Assembly (NCBI GenBank): GCA_034698045.1 | Contig: JAQGAU010000124.1 | Span: 1 to 39,085 of the forward strand | DNA from: Paramacrobiotus richtersi | Lineage: Eukaryota; Tardigrada; Eutardigrada; Parachela; Macrobiotidae | Length of the DNA stretch: 39,085 nt | Direction of reading: 5' to 3' | Shown: piece by piece, positions 1 to 9,690 of the stretch | Numbering within the stretch: position 1 is the stretch's first letter | Layout: every line of letters starts with the position of its first letter | Made by a program: the position numbers and the translations under genes | The notes under the pieces: generated by a model | What the model saw: the letters and a program-made list of their open reading frames with translations, nothing else | Told to the model about the DNA's origin: nothing | Database searches by the model: none

Positions 1-2
1 TA

Positions 3-287
3 GCCAAATACAAAGAGCCCTTCCCCACAGAGGTGATTTCCGACGATGAACTCCTTGATTCGCGGTTAGAATCCCTTCTTGTGGATCTTGCATGGATCCA
101 GAGTCTCAACATTCAGGTGACCAGAGCATTTCAATGGCAAGGTCACTTGATAATCACAGCACCGAAGTCTCCTCATCAAATCGTGAATATTGGTTGCTCC
201 GTTAACGTAGCCAGTAACATTTCAACCGACATTCAAAAAATGCTAAAAAACTACCAGATTCTGAAAACTATTATAAAAATTCGATAA
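3..287 (+). CDS. Open frame entering from the left edge, unidentified
   Basis: The frame is open from the first bases of the window to a TAA at 285-287, about 94 codons, so its beginning lies outside the window. The first half is acidic, with a run reading ISDDELLDSRLESLL, which looks like coding protein. I do not recognise the family. It could be a 3' exon of a host gene or part of a retroelement polyprotein. The frame contains no ATG before the acidic stretch, so the start is unknown. Low confidence in function, moderate that the frame is or was coding. Confidence 0.3.
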   Translation, partial: AKYKEPFPTEVISDDELLDSRLESLLVDLAWIQSLNIQVTRAFQWQGHLIITAPKSPHQIVNIGCSVNVASNISTDIQKMLKNYQILKTIIKIR

Positions 288-629
288 TATCGACGAAAAA
301 CTCGCTGCTAATTGCCGACATGATGATTTTGTTACCTTGCTTGCCTGCTCGAAAAACTTTCGGACCTTATTCCTTTACGTTTCCGGTAGCTTGTGCCCGT
401 TTTTGTTTGCGTTTACATTAACTGACCTCTAGTTTTGGCGGGTCACACTGCTGAGTCAGACACTGAGCGAATTGACGAACGACTGCGTTGATTCACACGG
501 CTGGATCGGACCTACTTTCCTGGCGCAAGCGCAACAGGATGCCCATTCACAATCACAGGTATCCACACTCTGTTCGCTTAACCGGGTCACACGATCCAAC
601 AAGTGACGGGCCGGTTTAGATTCCCAGGC

Positions 630-905
630 TTAACGGCCTGTTGCATAATCATCATCTACGCAAACGGTCACTGAATTACAACTTTGATTCATCATTCGTG
701 AAAATGTTGCAGGCGCAGTTTTCAAACCGTAGGGCATACTTCAAACCTGTACTTGTTGGAAGGTGTTAAAAAGGCGGTTTTGTCCTTGGGTTCATCAGAA
801 CTGGTACCTATAAGCAACCCTAAACCATACCAAAATCGGACAATCGCCACCGCCGGGAAGCGCGTCCAGGCAGTCATCTATCCTCGGTAAGGGAAACCTA
901 TCTTT
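630..905 (-). pseudogene. Ty3/gypsy reverse transcriptase remnant, minus strand
   Basis: Read on the minus strand, three RT landmarks follow in the correct order across two frames. First comes FPLPRIDDCLDAL at the upper end (about 900-855), the usual PLPRIDD entry to the palm. Then comes DKTAFLTPSNKYRFEV (about 785-735). After a one-base frame change comes MPYGLKTAPATFSRMMNQ, then VCVDDDY (about 655-635), which matches the catalytic [YF]xDD box. At least two frameshifts make it non-functional. The family copies RNA into DNA for retrotransposition. This is the only RT remnant here on the minus strand, so it comes from a separate insertion. Confidence 0.75.
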
Positions 906-1561
906 TACGGTGATGGAGTTAAATCTCGACAGCATATACAAGAACCTCATTTCAGCTGCTCACAAAAATTGCTGCACACTGAACTGACACGGAGATATTA
1001 TGCCAAGCCTCAGCCATTTGCTCATTTGCTTCTTGATGGCTACTTTTTAACGCTGGGAAAGTGTTCGGATCCTGCGGGAGGTTGACTATCGACGGTGTTG
1101 ATTCGGTGTGCAATGCAGTTCGAAAGGCGGTCCAAATTACCATCACTGACCGATGGGGGAAATCGTGGTGGTTGGTAGAATAACCAGCAACCGTCTGGAG
1201 TCACCAATTGATACGAGGCCTTTTGCAAGAACTTTATCGTTATCCAGGGGTTTTGCTGGGAATTAGTTACAAAAGTACTAGCCGGCCTTGACATTAGCGA
1301 CGTTCATTTCTGTAAGTGGTGGAGTATAGTAGATACAGTACAGCTAACGCAGCTGCCGTCTTCGCGCAACCTCTCTTGCTGTCCCAGAAGTGCGACACAT
1401 TTGGTTACAACTATGATTAGTAAAGTAATTTTATGTGGCAATAGCCCAAATTTCAATGCTAATGGCAGTACTTCCGACGAGAACTTGTCACGTTCCCCGT
1501 CGAGGAGATGCATCCACCTCAGGCAGAGCAAATGACCGACTCGTTCGATCCAGTGTGTCAT
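906..1561 (-). other. Possible upstream part of the same minus-strand pol gene
   Basis: Three short minus-strand frames (1561-1304, 1294-1040, 1146-952) lie directly upstream of the RT remnant. The last contains EANEQMAEAW, which could be the region just before the RT core, where a polyprotein usually has a linker helix. No protease or zinc knuckle is recognisable. Treated as probable decayed pol sequence only because of position. Confidence 0.2.
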
Positions 1562-2205
1562 AACAATATGGTTTTTTGGATATACCCACTGATATTCACC
1601 AAACTAGTGTATGAATTCAGACCGTGTTAGCTTAGTAGAGTTGTTCGGTCGGGTCGGTGGTTCTTTGTTCGAAACTTATCTTGTGGGATGTCCAAGTTGG
1701 GGGGCAAGAGCGCACTGGTATCATGTCCGAACAAAATATTACTGTGCTGGGATAGTACAGCACAGTCGATTACCGCGTCCACGAGCTTTGTGGCTATCGG
1801 GCCAGTACAGCGTCGTTATACGCTGGTTATGCGGCGTTCCACTGGTAGTGATGCCGATTACCATATCCACTGTGGAACCTGGGTCTGGCCAGTTGGCGTA
1901 CTTCATTTAGACATGCGCATACGGTTCACACATCGAGCATCGTGGATAACTAATCATTAATAATTCAGATCATGATCAGATGCATCGGTATTTCGTTCAG
2001 CCAAGGCGTGGCCAAATAGACCTGCTTAACGAGGCCAGCGCAAGTGTCAATACCAGAAATTCACGACCAAGGTGCACTTAATCTGGATGACTCTACACCG
2101 TCAGCATTGGTCGCGCGAAACTTATCTGTGCGGGATGCTCCCACAAACACGAAGCGGTTATGACGATCAGCGATCAAATCAGTGAGTGGCCAATATTTGA
2201 TGATT
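1562..2205. other. No recognisable gene
   Basis: Two overlapping plus-strand frames of 90-99 codons (1611-1910, 1688-1960) exist, but neither has a recognisable motif or splice context. Nothing else stands out. Confidence 0.3.
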
Positions 2206-2370
2206 GTGGTGCGGTGCTTACTGGCGCTGCCAAAGACACCGCGCTCAAGTACGTTCCCGCGACTCTCTAGTTCCCCGTCCCACGTATGCACACATGGACG
2301 AATCCTTGCCAATTTTGCCATTTCGAATGCGGTTTGTCAAGTTGACGCACATAGTACGGTCGTCGCCTAC
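2206..2370 (+). repeat. Dispersed repeat A, copy 1
   Basis: This segment aligns base by base, with few indels, to 9527-9690 in the same orientation. Shared blocks include GCGGTTTG.CAAGTTGA and ATAGTACGGTCGTCGC. The minus-strand translation is similar in both copies, with GDDRT...NL.NRI.N in copy 1 and CDDRTIYFNLPNRIGN in copy 2. This suggests the repeat was once protein-coding on the minus strand. The flanking minus-strand frame 2321-2061 may be an extension of it. Family unknown. Confidence 0.7.
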
Positions 2371-3235
2371 GATCAACCTGAGTGCCGGGAGCAAGCACCA
2401 GGCACGAAGAGGAAAGCAGCAGCCAGAAGGAGGGTCTGATAAAGACACAGAGCTCCTGTTTCTAAGCTTAAGTCATTATACCCATTTTGTTGAAATAGTC
2501 AACTAATCCGGAAAATGAAACTCCAGATTGTCAGACTGGAAACCTTCCAGATTATGACGTACCGGAATCAATCGTCACTCATGGCGTATTTCTTGAATTC
2601 ATGAATATTTGTCGATCTGTGGCCAAGCTAATGCTATGTTGATCTATGTCACATAATAAGATTTTACACTTTAGTAAAGCAAGACTACGTAGACAGATTC
2701 TACAAAAACCTATATCCAGCGTCAGGGTCGACATGAGTGTTCCTTGGAAGCTAAGAATTAGTTGGCAGAGGCCAGTTTCACAGCAGCAAAGTTCCTGTAT
2801 ATTCGTATCTTTTTCTAAACGACGACGAAGTAAACCTGAATGAAAGACAGATTGTGAAACACCACGCGCGGTGATCGAGAGTAGGTACACTAAATCAGCC
2901 GCAAGATATCCAGAAAGTAACCTCGAGTTTCCGAAGTATGTTTTTTATCCGTATTCTCCCTTTGCTGGATGCTTTGCTTGTAAACTATTGCCTGCTTTTA
3001 GACAACGAGTTTCAACAGTGCACGTTCTATCGCTTACTGATTTGAGCATTATTTAGTTCGTCTGCCACTAAGTAAATTAATCGGCGTGCCTCTTGGTCCG
3101 TGGATTTCAAAATACATCCTTCACGTATGAGAGTATGTAGAAATATATATCGCAGCAGCGCACTAACGAACTTCAAGACGTGCAACGCAATGGCTCCTAA
3201 ACTGATAGTCCTTATTTAGTGACAACTGCTAAAAA
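2371..3235. other. No recognisable gene
   Basis: A 103-codon minus-strand frame (2890-2579) and small plus-strand frames overlap one another. None shows a motif, a repeat or a convincing splice signal. Confidence 0.3.
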
Positions 3236-3660
3236 AACTCATTAAGAATTACGCGCGAGTGGTTTGACCGTTAGCCTCTTTTTGGCAGCGATCGCGATGT
3301 ACAGCAGGATTGGAGATGAGAACAGGACATTGCTTTCGTGGAAGTGAAAAAATTACTAACGGAAGCGCAAAAAGTGGTGAAATTTGACCCTTTCGAGCCC
3401 GTAGCAATCGAGCGTGGTGCATGCGGCTTCAGGATAGAAGCAGTAATGCAACAACAAGGAAGCCCAATCGCCTACGTGAGTATTGCTTTGCATGAAACGG
3501 AAAAAAATTATACCGTTTCCGAGCTGGAGTGTTTGGCCGCGGTTTTCTCGGTCAAGAAATTCAAGCAATATATAGTAGACTTTGCGGAATTTAGGGTATA
3601 TGTTCGGTGCTGTTGTCTTTACCACCGAGCATATGCGCTAAGGCATTGTTGAATTCCAGA
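3236..3660 (+). pseudogene. Ty3/gypsy RT connection and RNase H remnant
   Basis: The stretch begins with the RT thumb/connection part (LIKNYARVV.PLASF, 3238-3285). It continues in frame into RNase H: KKLLTEAQKVVKFDPFEP, then MQQQGSPIAYVSIAL, then HETEKNYTVSELECLAAVF, then VKKFKQYIVDF. This is the standard order seen in Ty3/gypsy pol. The DAS motif that carries the first catalytic Asp is replaced by a GACGF-type sequence (near 3415-3430), so the enzyme should be inactive. Downstream, TTEHMR may be the decayed TDH..L box in a shifted frame. RNase H normally degrades the RNA strand of the RNA/DNA hybrid. Confidence 0.85.
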
Positions 3661-4017
3661 AACCCCTCGTTTGGAAAGTCGGGTTGGTAGGGCTTGGCAG
3701 AATGTCTCTGCCCGTCCATTTGCGATGGAAGATACGGAACAAAGCCGAACGTTGAACTGCATCACACCAAGTCTACATAAATTTATGATCCGTAACGTAG
3801 GTCGATTCGTAGGTTTCCCTATGCTTCAAAACTCACTGGCCGATTTACACTGACAGCTGTAGCGTAGTTAATAATAGTACGCGGAGAGCCCAACCATATA
3901 TAGTTTCAGTGGTCGCATTACATTTGTAAAATCCACATCGACAACGGTGTCGTTAACTATACCGATGAGTGCTAATTGAAACGTCCGAAAGATGGAAAGG
4001 CCGCGTTCGGCGGCAGG
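3661..4017. other. Decayed pol tail, then nothing clear
   Basis: A 60-codon plus-strand frame (3671-3853) follows the RNase H piece and might be the next part of pol, but no integrase zinc-binding motif is visible. Confidence 0.2.
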
Positions 4018-4377
4018 CTATTGGAACCGCCGTCCTCTTGCGCCGTAGTCGATTGTCCACGTATCATTGATACGGTGACCATAACGAAAAGAGTCCACGG
4101 TCGTTAGCAAAACACTGCGAAGTGTAGTTTTGATAATCAGATACTCAGTGTATCGCAGGTTATTTCGGAAGCTGTGATATGACTGTTGCAATGTTTGATC
4201 GCGTAATAGCATAACCACATGTGAATGCTCGGGATTGTTCTCTATTTGGTAGACGCATGCTCGAGGTCGCATCTCCTCAATGCGACCAACTGCGAGGCTA
4301 GTGCCGGCAAGCAACATCGCAGTCCCCATATCAGTCCAGCCGGGTGGTTCTGGACATGAGGCGAACAAGTCCTGCAA
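4018..4377 (-). CDS. Candidate terminal exon, unidentified protein
   Basis: On the minus strand a 119-codon frame starts immediately after an ACTTGCAG acceptor and runs to a TAG. It contains no ATG at its first codon, so it reads as a 3' exon rather than a whole gene. Residues such as GTAMLLAGTSLAVGRIEEM and VVMLLRDQTLQQSYHSF look like coding protein. I recognise no domain. It could belong with the ATG-started minus-strand frame at 6151-5816, but the phase of the two nearest splice sites does not match directly. Confidence 0.3.
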   Translation of the reverse strand: MQDLFASCPEPPGWTDMGTAMLLAGTSLAVGRIEEMRPRACVYQIENNPEHSHVVMLLRDQTLQQSYHSFRNNLRYTEYLIIKTTLRSVLLTTVDSFRYGHRINDTWTIDYGARGRRFQ

Positions 4378-4742
4378 GTTCCATTGTTATCTGCCATATA
4401 CCAGTTAGATACCGCTAGACCAGGTAGAATTTTCCGCCATTAATACTTCTTTTATTATTATTATAATTTCCCCGATACAGGCTTCTATTGTTTCCATGAA
4501 ATTTATCTCTTCTGTTTCTATCATTATTAACCGCTTGTTGTACGGATGAATTCCTTCGGGAATCATTATTTTTTAACTGCTGGCTATGGTGCTGTATCTT
4601 ACGTCATTATTGTGCATTACTACTCGTAGCATCACAAGACAATACGTGCTTGCGAACTAAACAATCTTTACTAAAAGTAGTGGAAATTGCTCCGCGACCC
4701 ACAGCACTGCTTTCCAATTTAGTTGAATTGAAAATATAGTAA
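4378..4742. other. AT-rich spacer with TTA microsatellite
   Basis: The spacer is T-rich. Positions 4450-4468 hold a short TTATTATTATTA run. No gene is seen. Confidence 0.5.
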
Positions 4743-5372
4743 GTGATATCGCAGGGAACGTCAGCAGTTTGGCTGCCCTTTCTGCCGTCAATGTTTTACC
4801 AATTTGCCGCATGTGCCGTCGTAAAGGCTGTTCAAAGCTGTCCGGACACGCGAAATACGAATTCCTGCAATTTTCTGCCATACATACCGCAGGAAGTTGA
4901 ACAACGAGGAATGTTTTGGTTTTATAACGTGTTGGATCTGCTGATAATAAATGTTTTGTTATCCTGTAACGCGCTGTATCTGCTGGCAATGGGCAACCAC
5001 TTTGCGAAGCCTGTTCTTAATGTTCCTACTGTGACATGTTCGTCTCGAATGTCAACCGAGCAGTTCCCTTCACCGGCGGTGATCCCAGTGCCGCTCTCAA
5101 GGTTGCTGACTTGAACGACCACCACTATTTTTCTGCTGGATCATCACCTGCAGAACTGAAGCATTTAAGCAAAGCAAAGGGATTTTTTTGTGACAACTGC
5201 GGAGGTCAGAACAAAAATCGCTTTTAAATGGTATTTTGTCGATCATAGAAGGATAATTTCCTATGAAAACTTCGTGTGGCGGAGTCAACCAGCCCTTTCT
5301 GACGACATCTTCAAGATATACCTGCACATATATGGAGAGCAAGTCGCTCATAGCCATCATTGTGTCACGTGA
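4743..5372 (+). pseudogene. Remnant of a DUF7869-like protein with a GGQNKN motif
   Basis: Frames at 4743-5114, 5036-5227 and 5190-5372 overlap, and together look like one gene broken by frameshifts. The key sequence is at 5190-5225: FFCDNCGGQNKNRF. The block 'DnC.GQNKN' is the hallmark of a widespread family (DUF7869-like) that is abundant and often TE-associated in hydra, aphid and nematode genomes. It probably has an RNase H-like nuclease fold. The preceding SAGSSPAELKHLSKAKG would be the linker strand. The following IISYENF and SQPALSDDIF are in another frame. The function of the family is not known to me. Broken by at least two frame changes. Confidence 0.5.
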
Positions 5373-5504
5373 ACTTTGTACCAGCCATTAACTGTTACGC
5401 CGGCATTACTTATACCATATTGCTCATTGTTAATTGCGATTAGTTACATGCATGCACTGAAGATCATTTGGTCTGATAGATCGGCTTGATCGTGACAACG
5501 ATAA

Positions 5505-5526
5505 CAGCGCGGCTACAGCCGCGCTG
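5505..5526. other. Perfect GC-rich hairpin
   Basis: A 9-bp perfect inverted repeat (CAGCGCGGC / GCCGCGCTG) is separated by the four-base loop TACA. No poly-T tract follows, so it is not a bacterial-type terminator. It stands in an otherwise AT-rich gap (5373-5815) in which I see no gene. Confidence 0.8.
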
Positions 5527-5815
5527 GGCATAATTACTTGCTGAATGTTCTTTTAACACGCTTTACTTACTCTCGCCATAACGGACAACACGGTTCTTTT
5601 CCCGCTATCATGTATACGTTTCTCTTAACAATAACTCATTACAGCTCATGACCATCATCTTCTGACCTTTGCGTTCTGTTTATCAACATTATAAGCTCTG
5701 CCATGTAAAATTCTTGTGACAATTGTAATCCTTTGAAATATTACAGGACCAGTAGTTGTGCCAAATGACATTGGGTAACAGCGCTGCCTCTCCGCGTTAA
5801 CTAGTTCATCAAACA

Positions 5816-6151
5816 TTACCGCAAATACGATGATAGGATCGATGATTCGGCCAGCTCGTCAACAACGCACTTTAATGGCTCCTGGGTTTTTTCACCGGCA
5901 TCGTAACGCACTGCGCGCAGACGATAAACCAGATGCAGAGAAGGTATTTTCCGCAAGCCGTCCTCGAAAACGGGCCACATAACTGGCTCTGGCATGTCCC
6001 ATTTGGCCGTCAGTGTTGTCTTGTCTTCAAGATGGGCTCCAAGCCATCGAATGGTTTGTACGTTTTCCAGATCGCTCCAGTTCTTCCACGTTCCTTCGGG
6101 GCGTTGGATAGTCGAAAATTCTTCACAAATCTCGATAATTGGACTAGTCAT
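5816..6151 (-). CDS. ATG-started 111-codon frame, unidentified
   Basis: On the minus strand a true ATG (CACGATGACT) opens a 111-codon frame with balanced, protein-like composition: acidic N-terminus, several Trp, then LRKIPSLHLVYRLRAVRY. The frame ends at CGGTAATG, where the TAA overlaps a plausible GTAATG splice donor. It could be a first exon as easily as a whole gene. I recognise no family. The opposite strand has only shorter, less coherent frames. Promoter elements are not evident upstream. Best single minus-strand gene candidate in the first 7 kb. Confidence 0.4.
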   Translation of the reverse strand: MTSPIIEICEEFSTIQRPEGTWKNWSDLENVQTIRWLGAHLEDKTTLTAKWDMPEPVMWPVFEDGLRKIPSLHLVYRLRAVRYDAGEKTQEPLKCVVDELAESSILSSYLR

Positions 6152-6336
6152 CGTGAACAGTTACTTTAAGATTTCGAAACAGAAAGTTTATAACAAACAA
6201 AAACGTGGATTTGTAAGGAACTAGAGACCAGTGTGGTCTTGCCGGACATTGTAGGTTCGCGAACAAAAATAGGGCACGGTATTCTGAATCTAAAATCGAA
6301 CTGACAGACTTCCATTTCTACTTTTTCTAGGTGATG

Positions 6337-6428
6337 GCTCCCCATACTACCCTTGCACTACCATTTGCTCCTTATACTACCAATTCACTACCTTTTGGCT
6401 CCTCAGACTACCATTTCGACAACCATTG
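6337..6428 (+). repeat. Imperfect tandem repeat, three units of 30-31 bp
   Basis: Three units begin with GCTCC at 6337, 6367 and 6398. Each contains two ACTACC blocks (some mutated). The units are diverged but in register. Confidence 0.75.
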
Positions 6429-7020
6429 ACTTTTTAACCTACCATATAAAAAAACCAATCCAGAAAAAGTGATTATAGGAACGCCATGTTTCCTAGATTG
6501 AGCGCACGCCGCCGCTGATTCACTTTACTCATGTCTATGCACGCCGCGGACTTCTACGTTGTGTATTTATAGTGTATGCGCACTCACATATCGATCGGCT
6601 GCGGTTGCTGTTATAAACAGCAAGCCGCACGTTCATCAGTAATCAGTCTTGGATGGTGTTCTTATGCATTAAAGTCTAAAAAGTGTTTCAGTTCTCGCTC
6701 TCGCACGTACTCACAGTATATCGTACACACATGTAAACGTCTTATTACCGCACCGGGATAACACCGGGACACAAAGAATCCAATGGAAACTGCAGCCCAT
6801 CAGTACGGCATATTTACCTTCAACTTATGAGGAATAGTTTCTACAAAATCGTCCACTTTAGTGGATTAACAAGTTTGCCTATATTTAGGAAAACCTGCTA
6901 ATAAGTTTAAATCCAACCAATACCCCAAGAGTGCATTTTGCGTTGCGTTTGCTGCAGAGTCGATAGGCGGCAACGCCCGAACGCACGAGTACGTAGAAAG
7001 CTCGGTCCAGAATCAGTTGG
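6429..7020. other. No recognisable gene
   Basis: One 61-codon plus-strand frame (6576-6761) with no motif. This gap lies immediately upstream of the three-exon gene model and would contain its promoter. A TATAAA-like ACCATATAAAAAAAC occurs at 6440-6454, but it is about 570 bp from the ATG. Confidence 0.3.
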
Positions 7021-7995
7021 ATGACCGCGATAAGAAGATACGTAAGACCAATCCAAAAGTTTGTTATAGTCTGTGCTTTCGTTGTGTTTTCGCATGCATG
7101 GCAAACCTCTTTCCAAAATTGTGTTGATCTGTTAGCGCAGCTGATTGTCGGAAACGAGTCTGATACATCAGAAAAGCGTTTGCAACCAACGGAGTTCGAG
7201 CAGAAGAAACTTCAAGCTACCCCAGGTACACCATACGCGTTCTAGGAAAGCTACGCATTCTGGGAAAGTATCAAACTCAAACTTACATGGTTCTCGGCGT
7301 TAGGCAGCATTACTGCGCTTTTCGATCTGTTATGTTGTTGTGTTAGACCGAAAGTTTGTCTGTTTTAGAGTGCTGTCGGTCTAATCATACGTCACGAAGT
7401 AACATTTGAAGATACATATATTGAACCTCATTTAATACGAGAACATCAAGGTCTTTAAGTACGCGAAGAAAGCTCACCGCCGTCATATCACGACAATAGT
7501 CGTGCTCTGGTTTTAGAAATCCTGGAAATATGCGAAATGGTCTCCTTTTTACAGTTTCTGGAAAGTGGGCGAACTGGCCGTGTCTACTTTCTGGATTTCC
7601 ATTGTTGTTACCTTATGCGACCTTCGTTTCAGTTCAGTTACGGCAACATTGCAGGAATTCCATGCTCTATTATTAAGGTAAGATGACTGCCGATCTGATT
7701 TCAACATGGCTGACCAATACAGTTTTAGATGCTTAATGCGGATGACGGCTCACCGGCACTGTAAGACTATTACCAGTGTTGGAAGAGTGGCGCCGATTTT
7801 GTATCACCTGTAAACTGCCGCGCCGGCGGCCTTACCGTTTACCTGCACAATAATTTACAGCCGAACTCCGACTGTAAGCGCGCGTGTAAGAAGCGGGATG
7901 CTTTGGCAAAGTTTTGCATTACTTTGAAATATTTTGAACAGTTTGAATCCGATGCCTTACCCGCTCAACTTATTCCGTTGTTCAGTAAAGCTTGA
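7021..7995 (+). CDS. Three-exon gene model: small Cys-rich secreted or type II membrane protein
   Basis: Exon 1 (7021-7225) starts with ATG and encodes a basic N-terminus, then the hydrophobic stretch KFVIVCAFVVFSHAW (a signal peptide or signal anchor), then a hydrophilic tail. Exon 2 (7517-7677) follows an acceptor GCTCTGGTTTTAG, and exon 3 (7777-7995) follows TTACCAG and ends at TGA. The donors are GTACAC (7226) and GTAAGA (7678). Introns are 291 and 99 nt. Phases agree (1, then 0), and no stop interrupts 194 codons. Exon 2 ends FSYGNIAGIPCSIIK. Exon 3 is Cys-rich (SDCKRACKKRDALAKFC). Exon 2 faintly recalls the YG..G.PC..iK segment of Na,K-ATPase beta subunits, but exon 3 does not continue that family. 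Family unknown; the splicing is inferred by eye. Confidence 0.4.
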
Positions 7996-8045
7996 CTATA
8001 CGGATGATGTTCCCGGGTTTTGGCGGTAGCGATATTTTCTTGCAG

Positions 8046-8180
8046 TTGTATTCTAATATAGGAGAAAACCGTTTTGTGAAAGGAACGAATGCCGGACAAC
8101 TCGTTTTCACTGGCTCATGTGTTTGTTGTTGCTGCGGGCAGACAAACACTGTTACCTTTACAATCGTAGTGGGGTTATGA
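8046..8180 (+). CDS. Candidate exon with a CVCCCC cluster
   Basis: A strong acceptor (GATATTTTCTTGCAG) ends at 8045 and is followed by 44 open codons to TGA at 8178-8180. They contain FVKGTNAGQLVFTGS and then a VCCCC cluster before a hydrophobic end. The frame is also open upstream to 7992, so a short unspliced gene from the ATG pair at 8001-8006 is possible. No family recognised. It may be an alternative 3' end for the preceding gene model, but phases did not match a clear donor. Confidence 0.25.
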   Translation: MYSNIGENRFVKGTNAGQLVFTGSCVCCCCGQTNTVTFTIVVGL

Positions 8181-8182
8181 TG

Positions 8183-8493
8183 TCAACAGAGGTACAATGA
8201 GTTTGGCCTGCCTGACCACGAGAACGGGAACATCACCGTTTTGGTTGATTGTACACAAAGACCATGTGCCGAACTCAGATGGCCTTTGCGTACCTGGCGC
8301 TGCTCAGTATCTGTTTGCAAAATTCGGAGCAATAAAATTCTTCGACGAATCTCCGGAGCAACGGCGAAATCTTGAGGGATGCAAGCGTAGTCGAAAGCCA
8401 CTCCTCCTTTTAGAAACGCCATCTCGCACCCAGCAGAGCGATTTGCGTAATGAATTACAGGCATGCTTTCATCAGGCACAAATGGTTAGTTAA
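8183..8493. other. Two opposing 98-codon frames, strand undecided
   Basis: The plus strand (8197-8493) and the minus strand (8479-8183) are both open for 98 codons. The plus frame ends near a GTTAGT that could be a donor and contains AAQYLFAKFGAIKFFDESPEQ. The minus frame contains GCEMAFLKGGVAFDYACIPQ. One is probably the shadow of the other. I cannot name either. Confidence 0.3.
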
Positions 8494-8818
8494 ACTTCAT
8501 TTTGATATTTGAACTTCTAATGTAGGTTTGATAGTGCAAATGAAAAGTTTTCGAAAAAGTCGTTTACAGCCTACACAAAAAATGGAAGCGAGTTTAATCA
8601 AACGGAATGCGCACTTCACCCAAATTTAGGCTTTCGTTTACGCGATGTGCCTTTTCCGCAATGTAGGTCTTGACCAGCCGCCACTCGGGCTATATTGCTC
8701 CGTTCGCTACAGGATGAAATCCTCAACAGTCCAGGCGATTCTTAGTGGATGTGTTTTCTAGTTACTCGATCACTTTCCCCATCAAGCATTCCCGTTATTC
8801 CATGAATTATGGAAGATA
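8494..8818. other. No recognisable gene
   Basis: Short frames only, no repeat and no motif. Confidence 0.3.
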
Positions 8819-9211
8819 CTAGTAGATTACGCGGTTAGTATAAAATCGATTACTGATCCGTAATTTGTCAATTGTAGTACGCACGCATGCGTAACGGCAC
8901 GCGATATGCAGCCAAGTCTCTCGCTGGTTCTTAGCCTGTGAGCGCCCGTTACTGGCTGCTGTAATTTCTATCGTTTTTTCGCTGCTTTGTTGCAGTCTCT
9001 TCATCTTTTTCTTTGTATTCATACAATGAAAAAACATAAATGTCTGTTGTGGTGCTAATGTGGCACCAGAATAGGGAAAACCAGAGGTTTTTTCCACCAA
9101 ATCACAGGCGAAAATCGTGGGCGTCGCTTCTCGTCTCCTCGTACGTGCTCCACCCACCATCCTAGCCACTGCGATGAGGGCTGCAGTCTCTGAAGAAAGC
9201 AAGTTCTCCAA
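8819..9211 (-). CDS. Candidate 130-codon exon, unidentified
   Basis: On the minus strand the frame begins exactly after GTTTTTCCTTTCAG (9225-9212), a near-perfect acceptor of the TTTTCAG type common in nematodes. It stays open for 130 codons to a TAG. The first codon is TTG, not ATG, which fits an internal or terminal exon. The protein is basic: AARTRRRE-like Arg runs near residue 25, and a Lys/Gln-rich middle (NTKKKMKRLQQSSEK). No domain is recognised. Upstream (9212-9526) I see no matching exon. Confidence 0.35.
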   Translation of the reverse strand: MENLLSSETAALIAVARMVGGARTRRREATPTIFACDLVEKTSGFPYSGATLAPQQTFMFFHCMNTKKKMKRLQQSSEKTIEITAASNGRSQAKNQRETWLHIACRYACVRTTIDKLRISNRFYTNRVIY

Positions 9212-9526
9212 CTGAAAGGAAAAACTTAACGATGATGTTAGATGCTAAGTTTCCCCTATTCGGTAAAGTAAAATAAACACAAAAATCCAGTCCCTACAGT
9301 AAATGTACAGTAGCTCTTAGCTTAATGCCCAGAAAAAACGTCCTGCACAAAAACGCTAATCAGTGCGTCTATCGCCTAGCCAGTCGCGCAAGGTTTTGTC
9401 TTCACGCACGCTGATCCAGAAGCCGTCCTTATCAAGGGGCACCGTTCGCAGGGGCGCCACTAAGCTGCGCAATCAGTCACCTTGCTCCTACCTCCTCTGT
9501 TGTATTCTCAATAACCAGTGAATTAC

Positions 9527-9690
9527 CGTGGTCAGTCCTTCCTGGCAACCACACTGCCAAAGAGACCACCCTGACGTGCGTTCCTGCGACTCTCACGTTT
9601 TCCGTACCGCGTATAGACGAATCCGTTGCTCATTGTATCATTTCCGATGCGGTTTGGCAAGTTGAAATAAATAGTACGGTCGTCGCATAC
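9527..9690 (+). repeat. Dispersed repeat A, copy 2
   Basis: Second copy of the segment at 2206-2370, same orientation, about three quarters identical by eye. On the minus strand it translates without stops over more than 45 codons (NLPNRIGN, then a frame reading RESRRN and GGLFGSVV). This supports an origin in a coding sequence on that strand. Confidence 0.7.

Noticed and set aside
5518..5540. Rho-independent terminator
   Set aside because: The hairpin at 5505-5526 has no T tract behind it and the context is eukaryotic.
7517..7677. Na,K-ATPase beta subunit
   Set aside because: YGNIAGIPCSIIK resembles the conserved YGY..G.PC..iK segment, but the next exon does not continue with LN.I or the later beta-subunit motifs.
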